Shown piece after piece: positions 52,704-62,700 of a stretch of 64,000 bases of DNA (its first letter is position 1; every line of letters starts with the position of its first letter). The notes beneath the pieces were generated by a model. It was not told the DNA's origin. It made no database searches and worked only from the letters and a program-made list of their open reading frames with translations. This DNA comes from Symbiodinium natans (Eukaryota; Sar; Dinophyceae; Suessiales; Symbiodiniaceae). The stretch is from assembly GCA_905221605.1 (NCBI GenBank), contig CAJNDS010000102.1, positions 770,501-834,500 on the forward strand, read 5' to 3'. The position numbers and the translations under genes were made by a program.

Positions 52704-53028
52704 CCCTAAACCCTAAACCCTTAAACCCTAAACCTTAAACCCTAAACCCTATACCCTATACTCCCTAAACCCTAAACCCTAAACCCTAAACCCTAAACCC
52801 TAAACCCTAAACCAACCCTAAGCCCTAAAGCCCTCAGAGACAAGCGCCGAGTAAACCCCAAAAACCCCCGAAATCTGGGGGGGGGGGGGTCCCCAGGTCT
52901 CCAAGAGCAACCCAAAACACCCCTAAACCCTAAACCCTAAACCCTAAACCCTAAACCCTAAACCCTAAACCCTAAACCCTAAACCCTAAACCCTCAACCC
53001 TAAACCCTATACTCCCTAAACCCTAAAG
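52704..53028. repeat. CCCTAAA arrays in a local duplication
   Basis: Blocks 52704-52830 and 52917-53028 each end near ctatactccctaaa or in ccctaaa, and each is associated with a copy of the next exon's start (caggtctccaagagca at 52894 and 53035). Confidence 0.85.
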
Positions 53029-53036
53029 GGTCCCAG

Positions 53037-53120
53037 GTCTCCAAGAGCACGCAGCTGCAGCCTCTCTCGGGCTTCGACCTTCGGAGCGGCTCCTTCCATC
53101 CTGCAGCGCCCGGGCACCGG
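53037..53120 (+). CDS. candidate exon with duplicated acceptor
   Basis: After ggtcccag it reads QLQPLSGFDLRSGSFHPAAP following VSKST, and ends cgg|gttgct. A partial copy of its first 14 bases and acceptor sits 143 bases upstream. A degenerate TTTAGGG array follows. Confidence 0.45.
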
Positions 53121-53132
53121 GTTGCTTTGGGG

Positions 53133-53345
53133 GTTTAGGGCTTACTTTGGGGGGTTTATTCTTTGGGGTTTGTTGATTGTTTATTTTGGGGGGGTGTTTA
53201 GGGTTTACTTTGGGGCATTTTTTGGGGTTCATTTGGGTTTTTTTTGAGGCTTTAGGGTTTACCTCGGGGTATTTTGGGGTTGTTTAGGGTTTGGGGCCTA
53301 TTTAGGGTTTAGGGTTGATTAGGCAGAGGTAAGGTTTGGGACTTA
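53133..53345. repeat. degenerate TTTAGGG / GGGGTTTA array
   Basis: tttaggg and ggggttta units mixed with ctttgggg, on the 3' side of the preceding exon. Confidence 0.8.
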
Positions 53346-53444
53346 GGGGCTGGCGGCGCCATGCTACGTGCAATGTCCGGCAGGCTTAATATGCAGAAAA
53401 TTGAGCCCTCAGTCCCGTTGTGTTCTTTTGTAAATGCAAACTGA

Positions 53445-53538
53445 AACCCTAAACCCCAAACCCTAAACCGAAAAACCCCAAAACCCTAAACCCTAAACCC
53501 TAAACCCTAAACCCTGAACCCTGAACCCTGAACCCTGT
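53445..53538. repeat. CCCTAAA array
   Basis: Twelve units; the last four are ccctgaa. Ends eight bases before the next acceptor. Confidence 0.9.
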
Positions 53539-53545
53539 CCTCCAG

Positions 53546-53665
53546 GCGCTCAAGCGCGTGCGGGACGCCCCCTCCGAGCCCTCGCCTTCTGCAGCTGCCA
53601 GCGGCTCGCCCCACCGGCAGCCTGGAGGGACAAAGGAAGTGCAGCGGAGGGGGCCGGAGCCCTCC
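53546..53665 (+). CDS. candidate exon, unrecognised
   Basis: After gtcctccag it reads ALKRVRDAPSEPSPSAAASG then SPHRQPGGTKEVQRRG. Basic and low-complexity. Confidence 0.35.
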
Positions 53666-53669
53666 ATAA

Positions 53670-55221
53670 TTATGATTTGCTTAAAAACCCCTCCCCCCAA
53701 AAAACAAGCAAATTCCTTATAAGGGCAAGATAGGGATTGTTTTTTGTTTGTTATGGGAGATCTTAAGCAAATAGTAGATAGGCCATACCTGCAACCTCAA
53801 TTACCTACAGTTTAGTAGTAATTACCCCATAATTAGTAGGCATGACCCGTAAAACGGGTAGGCAATTGCGGTCACAGGTAGTTACCCGACCATGCGTCCT
53901 GAGCCGCAAACAGCAATACGCTTTGAAAGGTTGTGTTATGTGCATGGCCTGGGCCTGTTACCTGCCTCAGGTAGCGGGGTCTCCTTATGCGCGGGTGGCA
54001 CCAGAGCCTTGCCATTTGCCGCCTCCGCACAATGCGAGCGCACACGAGAGGTTGGGGGGGGGATTGGGGGAATCGGGGGATGGCCTGCTTCCGTCGACTC
54101 GTCAACATGCCAATGACTCTAATGACTACAGTAGCTTATGTATGCTTCTTTCGGCCGAAGCTGCTGCTTTCTCGCAGGTTCGACCTGGACGGCCCTCAAA
54201 CCCTACACAGTTAAGGTTTTTGGCTGGCCAAGGTTCGGCTGCTGACAGCCATAGTCACAATAATAATAAAATTTCCATTATGATTATGATTATTATTTTA
54301 TGATTACTATCAGTATTATTATTATTATTGTTGTTTTTTTTGGGGGGGCGTTCCTCTTGGAGGGCCCTATAAGCCCCACATCCTCATTTCAGCAGAGAGG
54401 CCTGGCTGGACAGCGCGGGCGCAGCGATGTGCCAGCACCAGCGGGATTTCCGCGGAGTGTGAAAATTGGGGCTTTTCCGTCCTTCCCTTTTTTGTTGTTT
54501 GGGGTTTTACGGTAATTTCTGCTTTCGGGTAGGGGAGTAGCTGGGGGATTGTATCGCGTTTGAGGCTAGAGTTCCCTGACTTTGACCAGCTTCCACTAAG
54601 GGTACGGTTCCCAAACCCACAGTATGAGATCCCAGAACTCGTGGTGCCACGGACAACTGTACTCACGTGTGCCCCTACATTACCCCGAGTTGCTGGGATG
54701 TGCTGAACTTCTCGGTCAAGCCTCGTGATAAATCTCCAAGCTTCAGGTGTCGTGCGTAAGCTGCACACTCTTGGAAAACTCTTTTGGGATGTGTGTTCAA
54801 TTCCTGGCCGTCAATCGCCGTGGAATGTCAGGATGTCCTGCAAAGTCGGGACGCAGTAGGTGCCGTAGGACCTCTCACCCAGATGCCCTTAAGCCACCCT
54901 CGGCTCTCTCTAAGCCCGAAACGATCCCAACACCAGAAGAATGGTCAACCCACAGATCAACGCCCAAAGGTAGAACCCCAAACTCCTAAACTCCCATACT
55001 CCTAAACTCCTAAACTCCTAAGCTCCTAAACTCCTCAACTCCTCAACTCCTAAGCTCCTAAACTCCTAACCTCCTAAACCCCTCAACGGAATATCCCAGA
55101 TCCGCAGGTAGAATTGCGCCATGGCCACCTCGCTTGGGCCGAAGACCGGCCCGAGCCAAACTTTTAGCGCCCAGGCACCGCGACCTTGTTGTCTTCGAAG
55201 CCCAAGGCTTTCATCGCATTG
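53670..55221. other. no recognised gene
   Basis: AT-richer at 53700-53830 and 54255-54345. A possible weak islet (MATSLGPKTGPSQT) is near 55121. Confidence 0.4.
54985..55080. repeat. CTCCTAAA variant array
   Basis: About eleven 8-base units ctcctaaa / ctcctcaa / ctcctaag, apparently a diverged relative of the CCCTAAA arrays. Confidence 0.85.
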
Positions 55222-55290
55222 TTGGGTTTAGGGTTTAGGGTTTAGGGTGTAGGGGGTTAGGGTTTAGGGTTTAGGGTTTCGGGTCTAGGC
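55222..55290. repeat. TTTAGGG array
   Basis: Eight units with gtgtaggg and tctaggc variants. Confidence 0.85.
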
Positions 55291-55490
55291 TTTAGCACCC
55301 GCATGTCGGGGTTTGTGGCATGCTTCCGCGGTCCAGATGCAACCCAAGCCCAGGCCTTGAACACTGAAGCCCTTAAGCCTTGAAACTCTCGTCAATTCCT
55401 CATAGAGCCCAGCAGCGCGGTGTGAGGACGCCCAAAAAACCCAAGCAAGAACCTCGAACTGCTGAAGCTTCATTGCCTTGACCTGCATGT

Positions 55491-55650
55491 GGGGGTTTCC
55501 GAACATGGGGGATTCTAATATAGACCCCCAAAATAGTAGGATCCCCTTACAATAAGGAGCCTAAACCCTAAACCCTAAACCCTAAACCCTAAACCCTAAA
55601 CCCTAAACCCTAAATCCCAACAAGGTACCCCCTCATTTCGTAAACCCCCC
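55491..55650. mobile_element. MITE-like element containing a CCCTAAA array
   Basis: Inverted ends gggggtttccgaacatgggg and (inverse) catttcgtaaacccccc; flanks atgt on both sides could be a target duplication. The interior reads in reverse like the 19681 element (ggtacc, ggggatcc, gggggtctatat), but eight CCCTAAA units (55560-55617) lie between the ggtacc block and the ggatcc block. Confidence 0.55.
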
Positions 55651-55660
55651 ATGTGCCCAG

Positions 55661-55716
55661 GACAAGAGCGCCTTCTTGGACCTTGCGGACCCTCTCGGCT
55701 CGCTGCCGCTTGGCAC
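55661..55716 (+). CDS. candidate exon, unrecognised
   Basis: After gtgcccag it reads DKSAFLDLADPLGSLPL. It starts ten bases after the MITE-like element; a TTTAGGG array follows. Confidence 0.4.
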
Positions 55717-55750
55717 CTGAAACTTTGGGATTTCAGGGGCCGGTACATCT

Positions 55751-55798
55751 GGGTTTAGGGTTTAGGGTTTCGGGCTTCGGGTTTAGGGTTTAGGGGGG
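55751..55798. repeat. TTTAGGG array
   Basis: Six units, including tttcggg and cttcggg forms. Confidence 0.9.
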
Positions 55799-55799
55799 T

Positions 55800-56971
55800 A
55801 GTAGATTATCGGCCTATATGTCTGACGGGTCCACTTAAAGATGCGGGCCACAAACCAACCACAAGTGCCAGACCAGAAGCCAGAAGGATCGATTTTAGTT
55901 GTCTTGTGGACAGTTTTGCGGTGTTATTTGTGGTGTTGAGGTGGTTGGAGAGGTTGGTGCTCATGGCTTCAATTCGAGGTTGGTTGGTGGCTTTGAGGGG
56001 GTTTTCGGGCAAAAAGGGGTTGCAAAATGGAGCCTGAAGCCTGTTGCGAGAGGGTTGCGGTGCCGGCTGATGGTGTGTAAGAATGCTTCCTGCACATACC
56101 CTTCAGAGTCTGTCGGCTCTGCTTCGGTTTCTGGGTTCGTGAATGCAGGCCCTCCTCAACAAAACAAGACGTGTAGTTCCTGGTAGCAACGAACGAAGGA
56201 TCCCAAATTCCTCAGCACTGGGATACGCCCGGACGCGCGCGAACACTGCGGCAGGTGCAATCGCCCTCTCCCCAGCGATGGGCCTTCCCGCTTCCTGTCA
56301 CGGAGCCCTTCGGCTGCTCATTCGGGCTAAGGGATTTCCTGTGTAGGGTGCCCGCGTTTCAGGGATACCCGGCATTGTTTTTTCGGAGCCTGGATGCAAA
56401 AGGGTGCCCGCGTGCCCGTTGCGGGGCCTGGAGTTCTGGGATCAGGGCAGAGAGTACCACAGAGGGTGGACTGGGGGTTGATGGGCTTGTTGATGGTTCA
56501 GGAAGCTGGGAGGGCGAAAACTTTGAAAGGGTGCTTTGGACCGGGGTCTTCGGGAGGGGTGCGACATACGAGTGCTTCAAATGCTGCATATCTCATAGGT
56601 GCGCTCTTACCCGTCCCTCCGTGCAGGCTATGCGCCCAACGATAGCATGGACGAGGAGGAGGATGCGACCCGTCCCCGAAAGTGAAGCACCGGCACAGTG
56701 GCCCCCCAAACGACAAGCTAGAACTTCGTCAGCTCCACAAAGAGCACGTCCCTTCAAGAGTCTGAAACTACATGCCTGGACTATGCCTTGAAGCCAAGCC
56801 CCGAAATCTGCCTAAATCCCTGTGCCGCTGCTGCAGCCACATGGAGAAAAGCACTCGGAGAAATCAGTGAAAGCTCCCGAGCACGCTCTCCCACACTCTC
56901 ACATTGCTTGGCCCCCAGATGTCTGCATCCACTTGAGCGCTTAACCTGCCATGGTCGAAATGTGATGGGCC
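55800..56971. other. no coding island I can support
   Basis: A 178-codon open frame on + (56255-56791) has no motif and overlaps other open frames. Confidence 0.4.
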
Positions 56972-57058
56972 AAAACCCTAAAACCCTAAAACCCTAAAAC
57001 CCTAAAACCGTAAAACCCTAAAAACCCTAAACCCTAAAACCCCAAAACCCTAAACCCC
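56972..57058. repeat. CCCTAAAA array (8-base unit)
   Basis: Nine units, mostly ccctaaaa rather than ccctaaa. Confidence 0.9.
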
Positions 57059-57086
57059 TTCTTGGGGGCTCCTTGTGTGTGATCAG

Positions 57087-57177
57087 GGAGCGCTGGCACA
57101 GCACCCCCTGGTTCAAGCCGGGCGAGCGCAGAACCTTCGGTGCCTCGGCCGCCGTCGACTCGTATGGCGCAGAGCGG
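57087..57177 (+). CDS. candidate exon between inverted arrays
   Basis: After gtgatcag it reads ERWHSTPWFKPGERRTFGAS then AAVDSYGAER, ending gcgg|gtttag with an array-derived donor. Very coding-like. Confidence 0.55.
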
Positions 57178-57430
57178 GTTTAGGGTTTAGGGTTTTAGGG
57201 TTTAGGGTTTAGGGTTTAGGGTTTTAGGGTTTAAGGGTTTAAGGGTTTTGGGGTTCAGAGGCCTGGGTGTAAAAAGGGTTTAGGGGTTTTAGGGTAGAAA
57301 GGGCAGCAGCCGTGTCCCTTGCGAAAAAGGGTTTTAGGGTTTTAAGGTTTTAGGGTTTTAAGGTTTTAGGGTTTTAGGGTTTTAGGGTTTTAGGGTTTTT
57401 AGGGTTTTAAGGTTTTAGGGTTTTAGGGTT
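57178..57430. repeat. TTTTAGGG array (8-base unit)
   Basis: Starts with 7-base units, then mainly ttttaggg; includes the spacer cttgcgaaaaagggttttag. The same 8-base variant occurs in CCCTAAAA form on the other side of the exon and again at 57802. Confidence 0.9.
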
Positions 57431-57653
57431 CGTCTCTGCCAACGCCGAGGCGCAGCCTCCGAAAGCTCAAAACCTGCAACCCAACGTCCCTACAGAGAGC
57501 CCGAAACTCTTGAACCATCTTGAGCCCCTGAGCCCGAAACTGGTTCATGCTTGACCTCTGTCTCCGTCCCATAGATAGGGTTTCAAGGAAAGAACTCCAC
57601 CAGAGCCGGCTCGCGTCTACTGCTCGCCTCGGACTCTCAAAGTCAATAAACTC

Positions 57654-57724
57654 AGGGTTTAGGGTTTAGGGTTTGGGGTTTAGGGTTTGGGGTTTAGGGT
57701 TTGGGGTTTAGGGTTTAGGGTTCG
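57654..57724. repeat. TTTAGGG / TTTGGGG array
   Basis: Alternating tttaggg and tttgggg units. Confidence 0.85.
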
Positions 57725-57801
57725 CTTTTTTGTATGGTTCTTTGTTCTTTGCATGGCCTCCGTGTGGGACATCTGGCAATACGACACGGTCAGCCAGGCA
57801 A

Positions 57802-57970
57802 CCTAAAACCCTAAAACCCTAAAACCCTAAAACCCTAAAACCCTAAAACCCTAAAACCCTAAAACCCTAAAACCCTAAAGCCCTAAAGCCCTAAAGCCCT
57901 AAAGCCCTAAAACCCTAAAGCCCTAAAACCCTAAAACCCTAAAACCCTAAGCACTAAACCCGAATCAAAC
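57802..57970. repeat. CCCTAAAA then CCCTAAAG array
   Basis: About ten ccctaaaa units, five or six ccctaaag units, then ccctaaaa again, each variant clustered. Confidence 0.9.
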
Positions 57971-58201
57971 ACCAAACCCTAAACAAAAAGAGAGCTTAAA
58001 ACCCCAAACCCCCCATGCCTCCCAAAGCAACAGGGCTCGACCGCCCCAAGCCCGGCTCCGAGGGGTGGCTTAGTCGTCGCTGACCTGACGAAGCGGGGCG
58101 TGGCCGGGGACCTGGGGTGTGTGGTGGGCGCTGCGCTTTCTGGGGAGGTTTGTTTCCTGTGTTGGTGTTCCATATCTTGGGTGCTCAAGTGCACTAGACG
58201 A

Positions 58202-58203
<2 letters not shown>

Positions 58204-58240
<37 letters not shown>
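58204..58240. repeat. (GT)n microsatellite
   Basis: Eighteen GT units. Confidence 0.9.
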
Positions 58241-58242
<2 letters not shown>

Positions 58243-58634
58243 GGGGGAAGGGCGTTAGGCTGCCAGGGCTTGCGGACAGGGATCCGCCACCATCGAATGC
58301 AGTTCTCTGCAGCATCCTTGAAAACCCCTCCGCCTGAACCCCGCAACACCTTCTCCCCAATCCCCAATCCCCCTCTGAACAGCAACCCTCCCCAACTCCC
58401 CTCTCGCGAGCGCCACGTAGGCAGAGTGCTTCGAAGAGTTCGGCCTCAGGCCGGGCTCACGCGCTACGTGTGCCAGGGAGCATGCCCAGGGCTCTCGCAC
58501 CTTGAGGGCCGATGCCCTCATACCCTTAACGCGTTGAGGACGTCAAGTCCTTGCGTCTGAGGTTTTGGGCTTCAAGGTTGAGGGTAGAAGGCTGCCAGAG
58601 TGACCGAAGAATCATTCTCTCCTCCATGATTCAG

Positions 58635-58735
58635 ACATCTGGAGCCTTGCCCGACTGCGGCGCAGTCAGGGACTACTTCGACGAGTTCGGGCAGCCCCGG
58701 TTCTGCAACCTCTCCATGTCCGTGGCTGCACGAAG
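58635..58735 (+). CDS. candidate exon, unrecognised
   Basis: After atgattcag it reads GALPDCGAVRDYFDEFGQPR then FCNLSMSVAA, ending at a GC donor (cgaag|gcggct). Confidence 0.5.
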
Positions 58736-59246
58736 GCGGCTGCTCTTGAGTAGGTCAAGGGCTTCTAAGGGGGTGGTATTCCGAGACAATGCCCCCAAAG
58801 CATCCCAACACCTTATAGCAGAGCCTTCACAGCCTCGTCACCCTCAGAGCCACCCCTTAAACTCTACCCCCCGAAGGCTCCGGGGGCCAAGTGAGGACCA
58901 CATTGCCTGCTGCATTTTGGTCCGGTAGGAGAGTCCTGTCGCCATTGCGCAGCCTGATTCGAGAGCGCGCTGGTATTCTGGTAAATGTGACACGATCGGT
59001 ATGAATAGATTGTTATCGTATTATATCACGGAATCAGTAAACTACTATACTACTATATTGCACTAGATGAGTATACTGTTCTTTTCTTTCGTTGCTAAAT
59101 TCGGAGTGACCCCATGCGCCCCTAGCTACGGGAATCCTGGTGGGGGTGAGTGGCCCAACAAGGCATCCGGAGGTTTCCAAGGTCTTCGGCTCCCGAGCGT
59201 CCGGCGTCTCCCCGCCCGAGCAGCCGCCCGGGCGCAGGAAGGTTTT

Positions 59247-59325
59247 GAGGCCCTAAACCTTAAACCCTAAACCCTAAGCCCTAAACCCTAAACCCTAAAC
59301 CTTAAACTTAAACCCTAAGCCCTAA
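59247..59325. repeat. degenerate CCCTAAA array
   Basis: ccctaaa, ccttaaa and ccctaag units. Confidence 0.8.
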
Positions 59326-59329
59326 ACAC

Positions 59330-60770
59330 CCCTACAGTGCACTCTAAAGGGGGGAGGGGTGGGGGAAGGGGCGCGGAAAGGGCGGGGGGGGGGGGGGTTG
59401 TTATTGCACGAAGGTTTTCAAGGGCAAAGCAGCTCCCGGGCGCTCCTCTGTGAGCCACTTTGCTTCTGGCACTGGCTGAAATGAATAGATAAAAAAGACA
59501 AAGGAATACACACTCTGGCCCTTACGATCATTTCTAGTCTCAGACCATGATGTGCTCGGGCGTGTAGATTGTGTTGCAAGTCCCTGGTACAGGGGTTCCC
59601 GCAAGGGGGACTTCGATTTCTCAGTCGGTGGGCAGCCCTGCTGCTGTACACTGCTTGCACCTGCTTGTTGGCTATTTTGTTGTCGGGTTGGTGCTCGCTT
59701 TCGGGCTTCAGGGCCGAGACGCTTGTGCTTTAGGGCCCTAAACCTAAACCCTTAACCCTAAACACTAAATCCTGAACCCTCAGGCTGAGAGCGTTTAGGA
59801 CTTGGTCTTGTTGCAGGCTTCATGTTGTATTCGCACATTTCGGGTTTGTTTGGAGTTGCTGCCTGTGGGGCATGGAGCCCTTATAGCCAACCACCCCGCT
59901 GCAAAGCCCTAAGCCCTATACACCCGAAGCTTGGGATGTTCACCCGTATACAAGCAGTCCTTAATCGGGATTATCGTACCCCAGTCCAAAGGCACATCTT
60001 CTCCCTCTCGGCCGTGGCATACCGAAGCTCCGCAGCATCGGCTTCGCGGGCGCTTCTTCAGGGCCCCCTCCCCCCTGGTCTTAGGGCCCTTGGCGGCCTT
60101 TTTTTGTTTGGAGTTTATAGGGCTTATGCGGTTCTGGGTCTATAGTTACAGTTTAGGGTTCAGGGTTTATAGGGTTTAGCGTTGCCCGCTCTCGAATGGC
60201 CATGGTTTTCGTCCCAGGCAGGCAGTGCTCGGTTTTGGGTTCAGGGTTTCGAGTTCACCAATCAAGCAACTTGTCCAGCGAAAGGAAACATGCCCACCGG
60301 CCGATTGGCCCCAACGACATTGGGAAGCAATTTGCTTTACAGATCCTTCCTGCCGGCTTCTCTGTTACCTCATCCTCAGGCTCTTTCTGTCCAAAATGTC
60401 CAAAACGAAGGGCCTGTCACCGAATTGCACGACAGAGTTGGTGCCCAAACTGAACATATACCGAATGAGGCATGAGGGTTGGTACTGGCCATATTCAAAA
60501 CTGAGTATGAGCTTTTCAAGGTTAATGTGTAAGAAAGGGTTCAGGGTCTTAGGGTTTAGGATTCATCAAGGCCCGCGTGGAAAAGGGTTTAGGATTCAGG
60601 GGCAAGCGATCTTGGCATTTGCGCGAGTGCTCATGAGGGCTGCTTGGACAGCTGTGAAACCCGGCAGAGCTCGCGGGGTCAAAAAAGGTGTGCTTGCCCC
60701 ATCTTTGAACCACAAGGCATCAGGTTGCGAGATTCTCAACTCGGGTGTGGGTCTTTAGGGTTCTGAGGTT
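59330..60770. other. no coding island I can support
   Basis: A G13 run at 59386-59398 and short TTTAGGG traces at 60151-60182 and 60540-60600, the last after the spacer gcccgcgtggaaaag. Confidence 0.4.
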
Positions 60771-60771
60771 T

Positions 60772-60882
60772 TACCCTAAACCCTTAACCCTAAACGCCTG
60801 AGCTGCAGAGAGTGCTTGCAGAAACCCTAAACCCTAAACCCTAAAACCTAAACCCTAAACCCTAAACCCCTAAACCCTAAAC
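60772..60882. repeat. CCCTAAA array
   Basis: Two blocks with a 40-base spacer, 5' of the next exon. Confidence 0.9.
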
Positions 60883-60891
60883 TGGTCTGAG

Positions 60892-60951
60892 GCAAAGCGA
60901 GCGCCATGATCGAGAGGGACCGGCAGCTGTTTCTAGTCAGCAGAGTAACAG
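60892..60951 (+). CDS. candidate exon between inverted arrays
   Basis: After gtctgag it reads KASAMIERDRQLFLVSRVT and ends at aacag|gtcttg. CCCTAAA on the left, TTTAGGG 55 bases to the right. Confidence 0.5.
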
Positions 60952-61005
60952 GTCTTGGGCAACAGGGGAGCAGGCTGCCCAGATCTCCCTAAACCCTTCC
61001 TTCGG

Positions 61006-61140
61006 GTTTAGGGTTTAGGGTTAGGGTTTAGGGTTTAGGGTTTAGGGTTTAGGGTTTAGGGTTTAGGGTTTAGGGTTTAGGGTTTAGGGTTTAGGGTTTA
61101 GGCTTTAGGGTTTAGGGTTGATGGTTTAGGGTTTAGGGGT
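61006..61140. repeat. TTTAGGG array
   Basis: About 18 units, nearly perfect on the left, degenerate at the right end. Confidence 0.9.
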
Positions 61141-61261
61141 ACGGCGGTCGTGCCGTGTTGCTAGTGCATGGTGTTTCGAACGTTTGCCCTGAAACAGGTT
61201 AATGTCGCATGAAGAGCATTGGCAGTCCGCCCAGGCAAAAGGATGCAAAAACAACACTCTA

Positions 61262-61344
61262 CCGGCTCCTTTGTCGCAAGTGGTCAAAAGAGGGGAGCTG
61301 CGGGGGGTGCTCGCGTTTCAGCTCTCCGAAGTGGGGGCGAGCAG
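61262..61344 (+). CDS. candidate exon, unrecognised
   Basis: Reads VVKRGELRGVLAFQLSEVGA and ends at a good donor (agcag|gtatga). Confidence 0.45.
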
Positions 61345-62288
61345 GTATGATGCAACACGACTGACGAGGCTTGGTTGGGCTTCCCTTACGGCTCCCTGCT
61401 TCAGGTACACGTGGTGTCTTCTGAATCGCTGCATTTTGGTACTCAGAGGGGGACGAGGGGCTTACAAAAGCGAAAAACGCTGAAAACTTCAACCCTCATG
61501 GGTACTTCAGGGCTCAAAGGGGGTCGTTTCGGGGCCCTTAGGACTTCGAGGGCCTCTCAGACGATCCCAGGAGCCTGGCTTCAGACGAGCGGTATCGCAT
61601 GTCGGACGTCAGGCCAGACATGTCTCTGCACTCGTCTGGTATTTAAAGGACGTCTGAGACCCCTCAAAGCTGCACACCTCAGCATATTCGGACGAAGTCA
61701 TTACGAAGTGACTCCTTGCCATCGGAAGGGCGAGGCAGCACGACTTGATCATGCACAAGTTCCCCGACCGTCAGAGCCAGGAGAAAGCGGCTCTGCAGCG
61801 TTGATCAAGACCACGTGCAACCCCGTGAAGGCACAGCCGTTCGGGTGTGGCCAATACAAGCCAAAGCTTCCAACCAAACCTTCGAAGCTGCGGAATCACT
61901 TTGTCAGTGCTGAAGGGAGCTCAAATGAAGCCAAAGTCCCGAGGACCGAGCTCTGCGCACCTGTCCCTTCCTCCCACCGGGGGTGCCCCCCGAGGCGAGG
62001 CTGTCGGATTACGGGCAAAGCGGCGGGAGTAGGCCCCTGACGTGCGCTGCAAAGCAGCCTTCTCGCTGATAAGAGCCGCGGGCCGTGCAAGCAGGGTAAG
62101 AGGCACGCTGAACTCGCAATCCTTAAGTAAGCGCCGTGCATATCGCAATCACGAGGACCTACAAGGGTCGTTCTCTGAATTAGGGCCCCTTTCGGGTCCT
62201 GTATCTTGATGTGCATACATATGTCTATGTACATGTAAATGCAGAGTACGGCACCCTGAAACAAAGGATTCGAAAAGGGACGTAGCGA

Positions 62289-62466
62289 CTAAACCCGACA
62301 CCCTAAACCCTAAACCCTAAACCCTAAACCCTAAACCCTAAACCCTAAACCCTAAACCCTAAACCCTAAACCCTAAACCCTAAACCCTAAACCCTTGCGA
62401 AACGGGTGGGAAAAAAACCCTAAACCCTAAACCCTAAACCCTAAACCCTAAACCCTAAACCCTAAA
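62289..62466. repeat. CCCTAAA double array with conserved spacer
   Basis: Fifteen units, then cttgcgaaacgggtgggaaa near 62395, then about eight more units. Ends 22 bases before the next acceptor. Confidence 0.9.
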
Positions 62467-62488
62467 AGAACCAAGCCTTGGCCCGCAG

Positions 62489-62541
62489 GTCATGCATCCC
62501 GTCGAGCCCCGGTCTCGGAAGGCCGAGCGCGAGGAGCGCAG
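62489..62541 (+). CDS. candidate exon, unrecognised
   Basis: After ggcccgcag it reads VMHPVEPRSRKAEREER, ending at a GC donor (cgcag|gcagca). Confidence 0.45.
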
Positions 62542-62584
62542 GCAGCAGGGGGAGGGGGGTATTGTTTATGCTCACACACATAGA

Positions 62585-62700
62585 ATGATACATGTATATG
62601 TACATATATACATATATACATATATATATATACACTTATTTGTCTAGTTATGCAAATAGAATATGTATATATACATATGTGTGTATAGAAATATATGTTC
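62585..62700. repeat. AT-rich (ATATAC)n tract
   Basis: Irregular tatatacat units. Confidence 0.8.

Noticed and set aside
12574-62466. True chromosome end or subtelomere
   Set aside because: Arrays are short, occur in both orientations, and are interleaved with coding-like islands over 50 kb; a telomere would be one long array of one orientation at the end of a contig.
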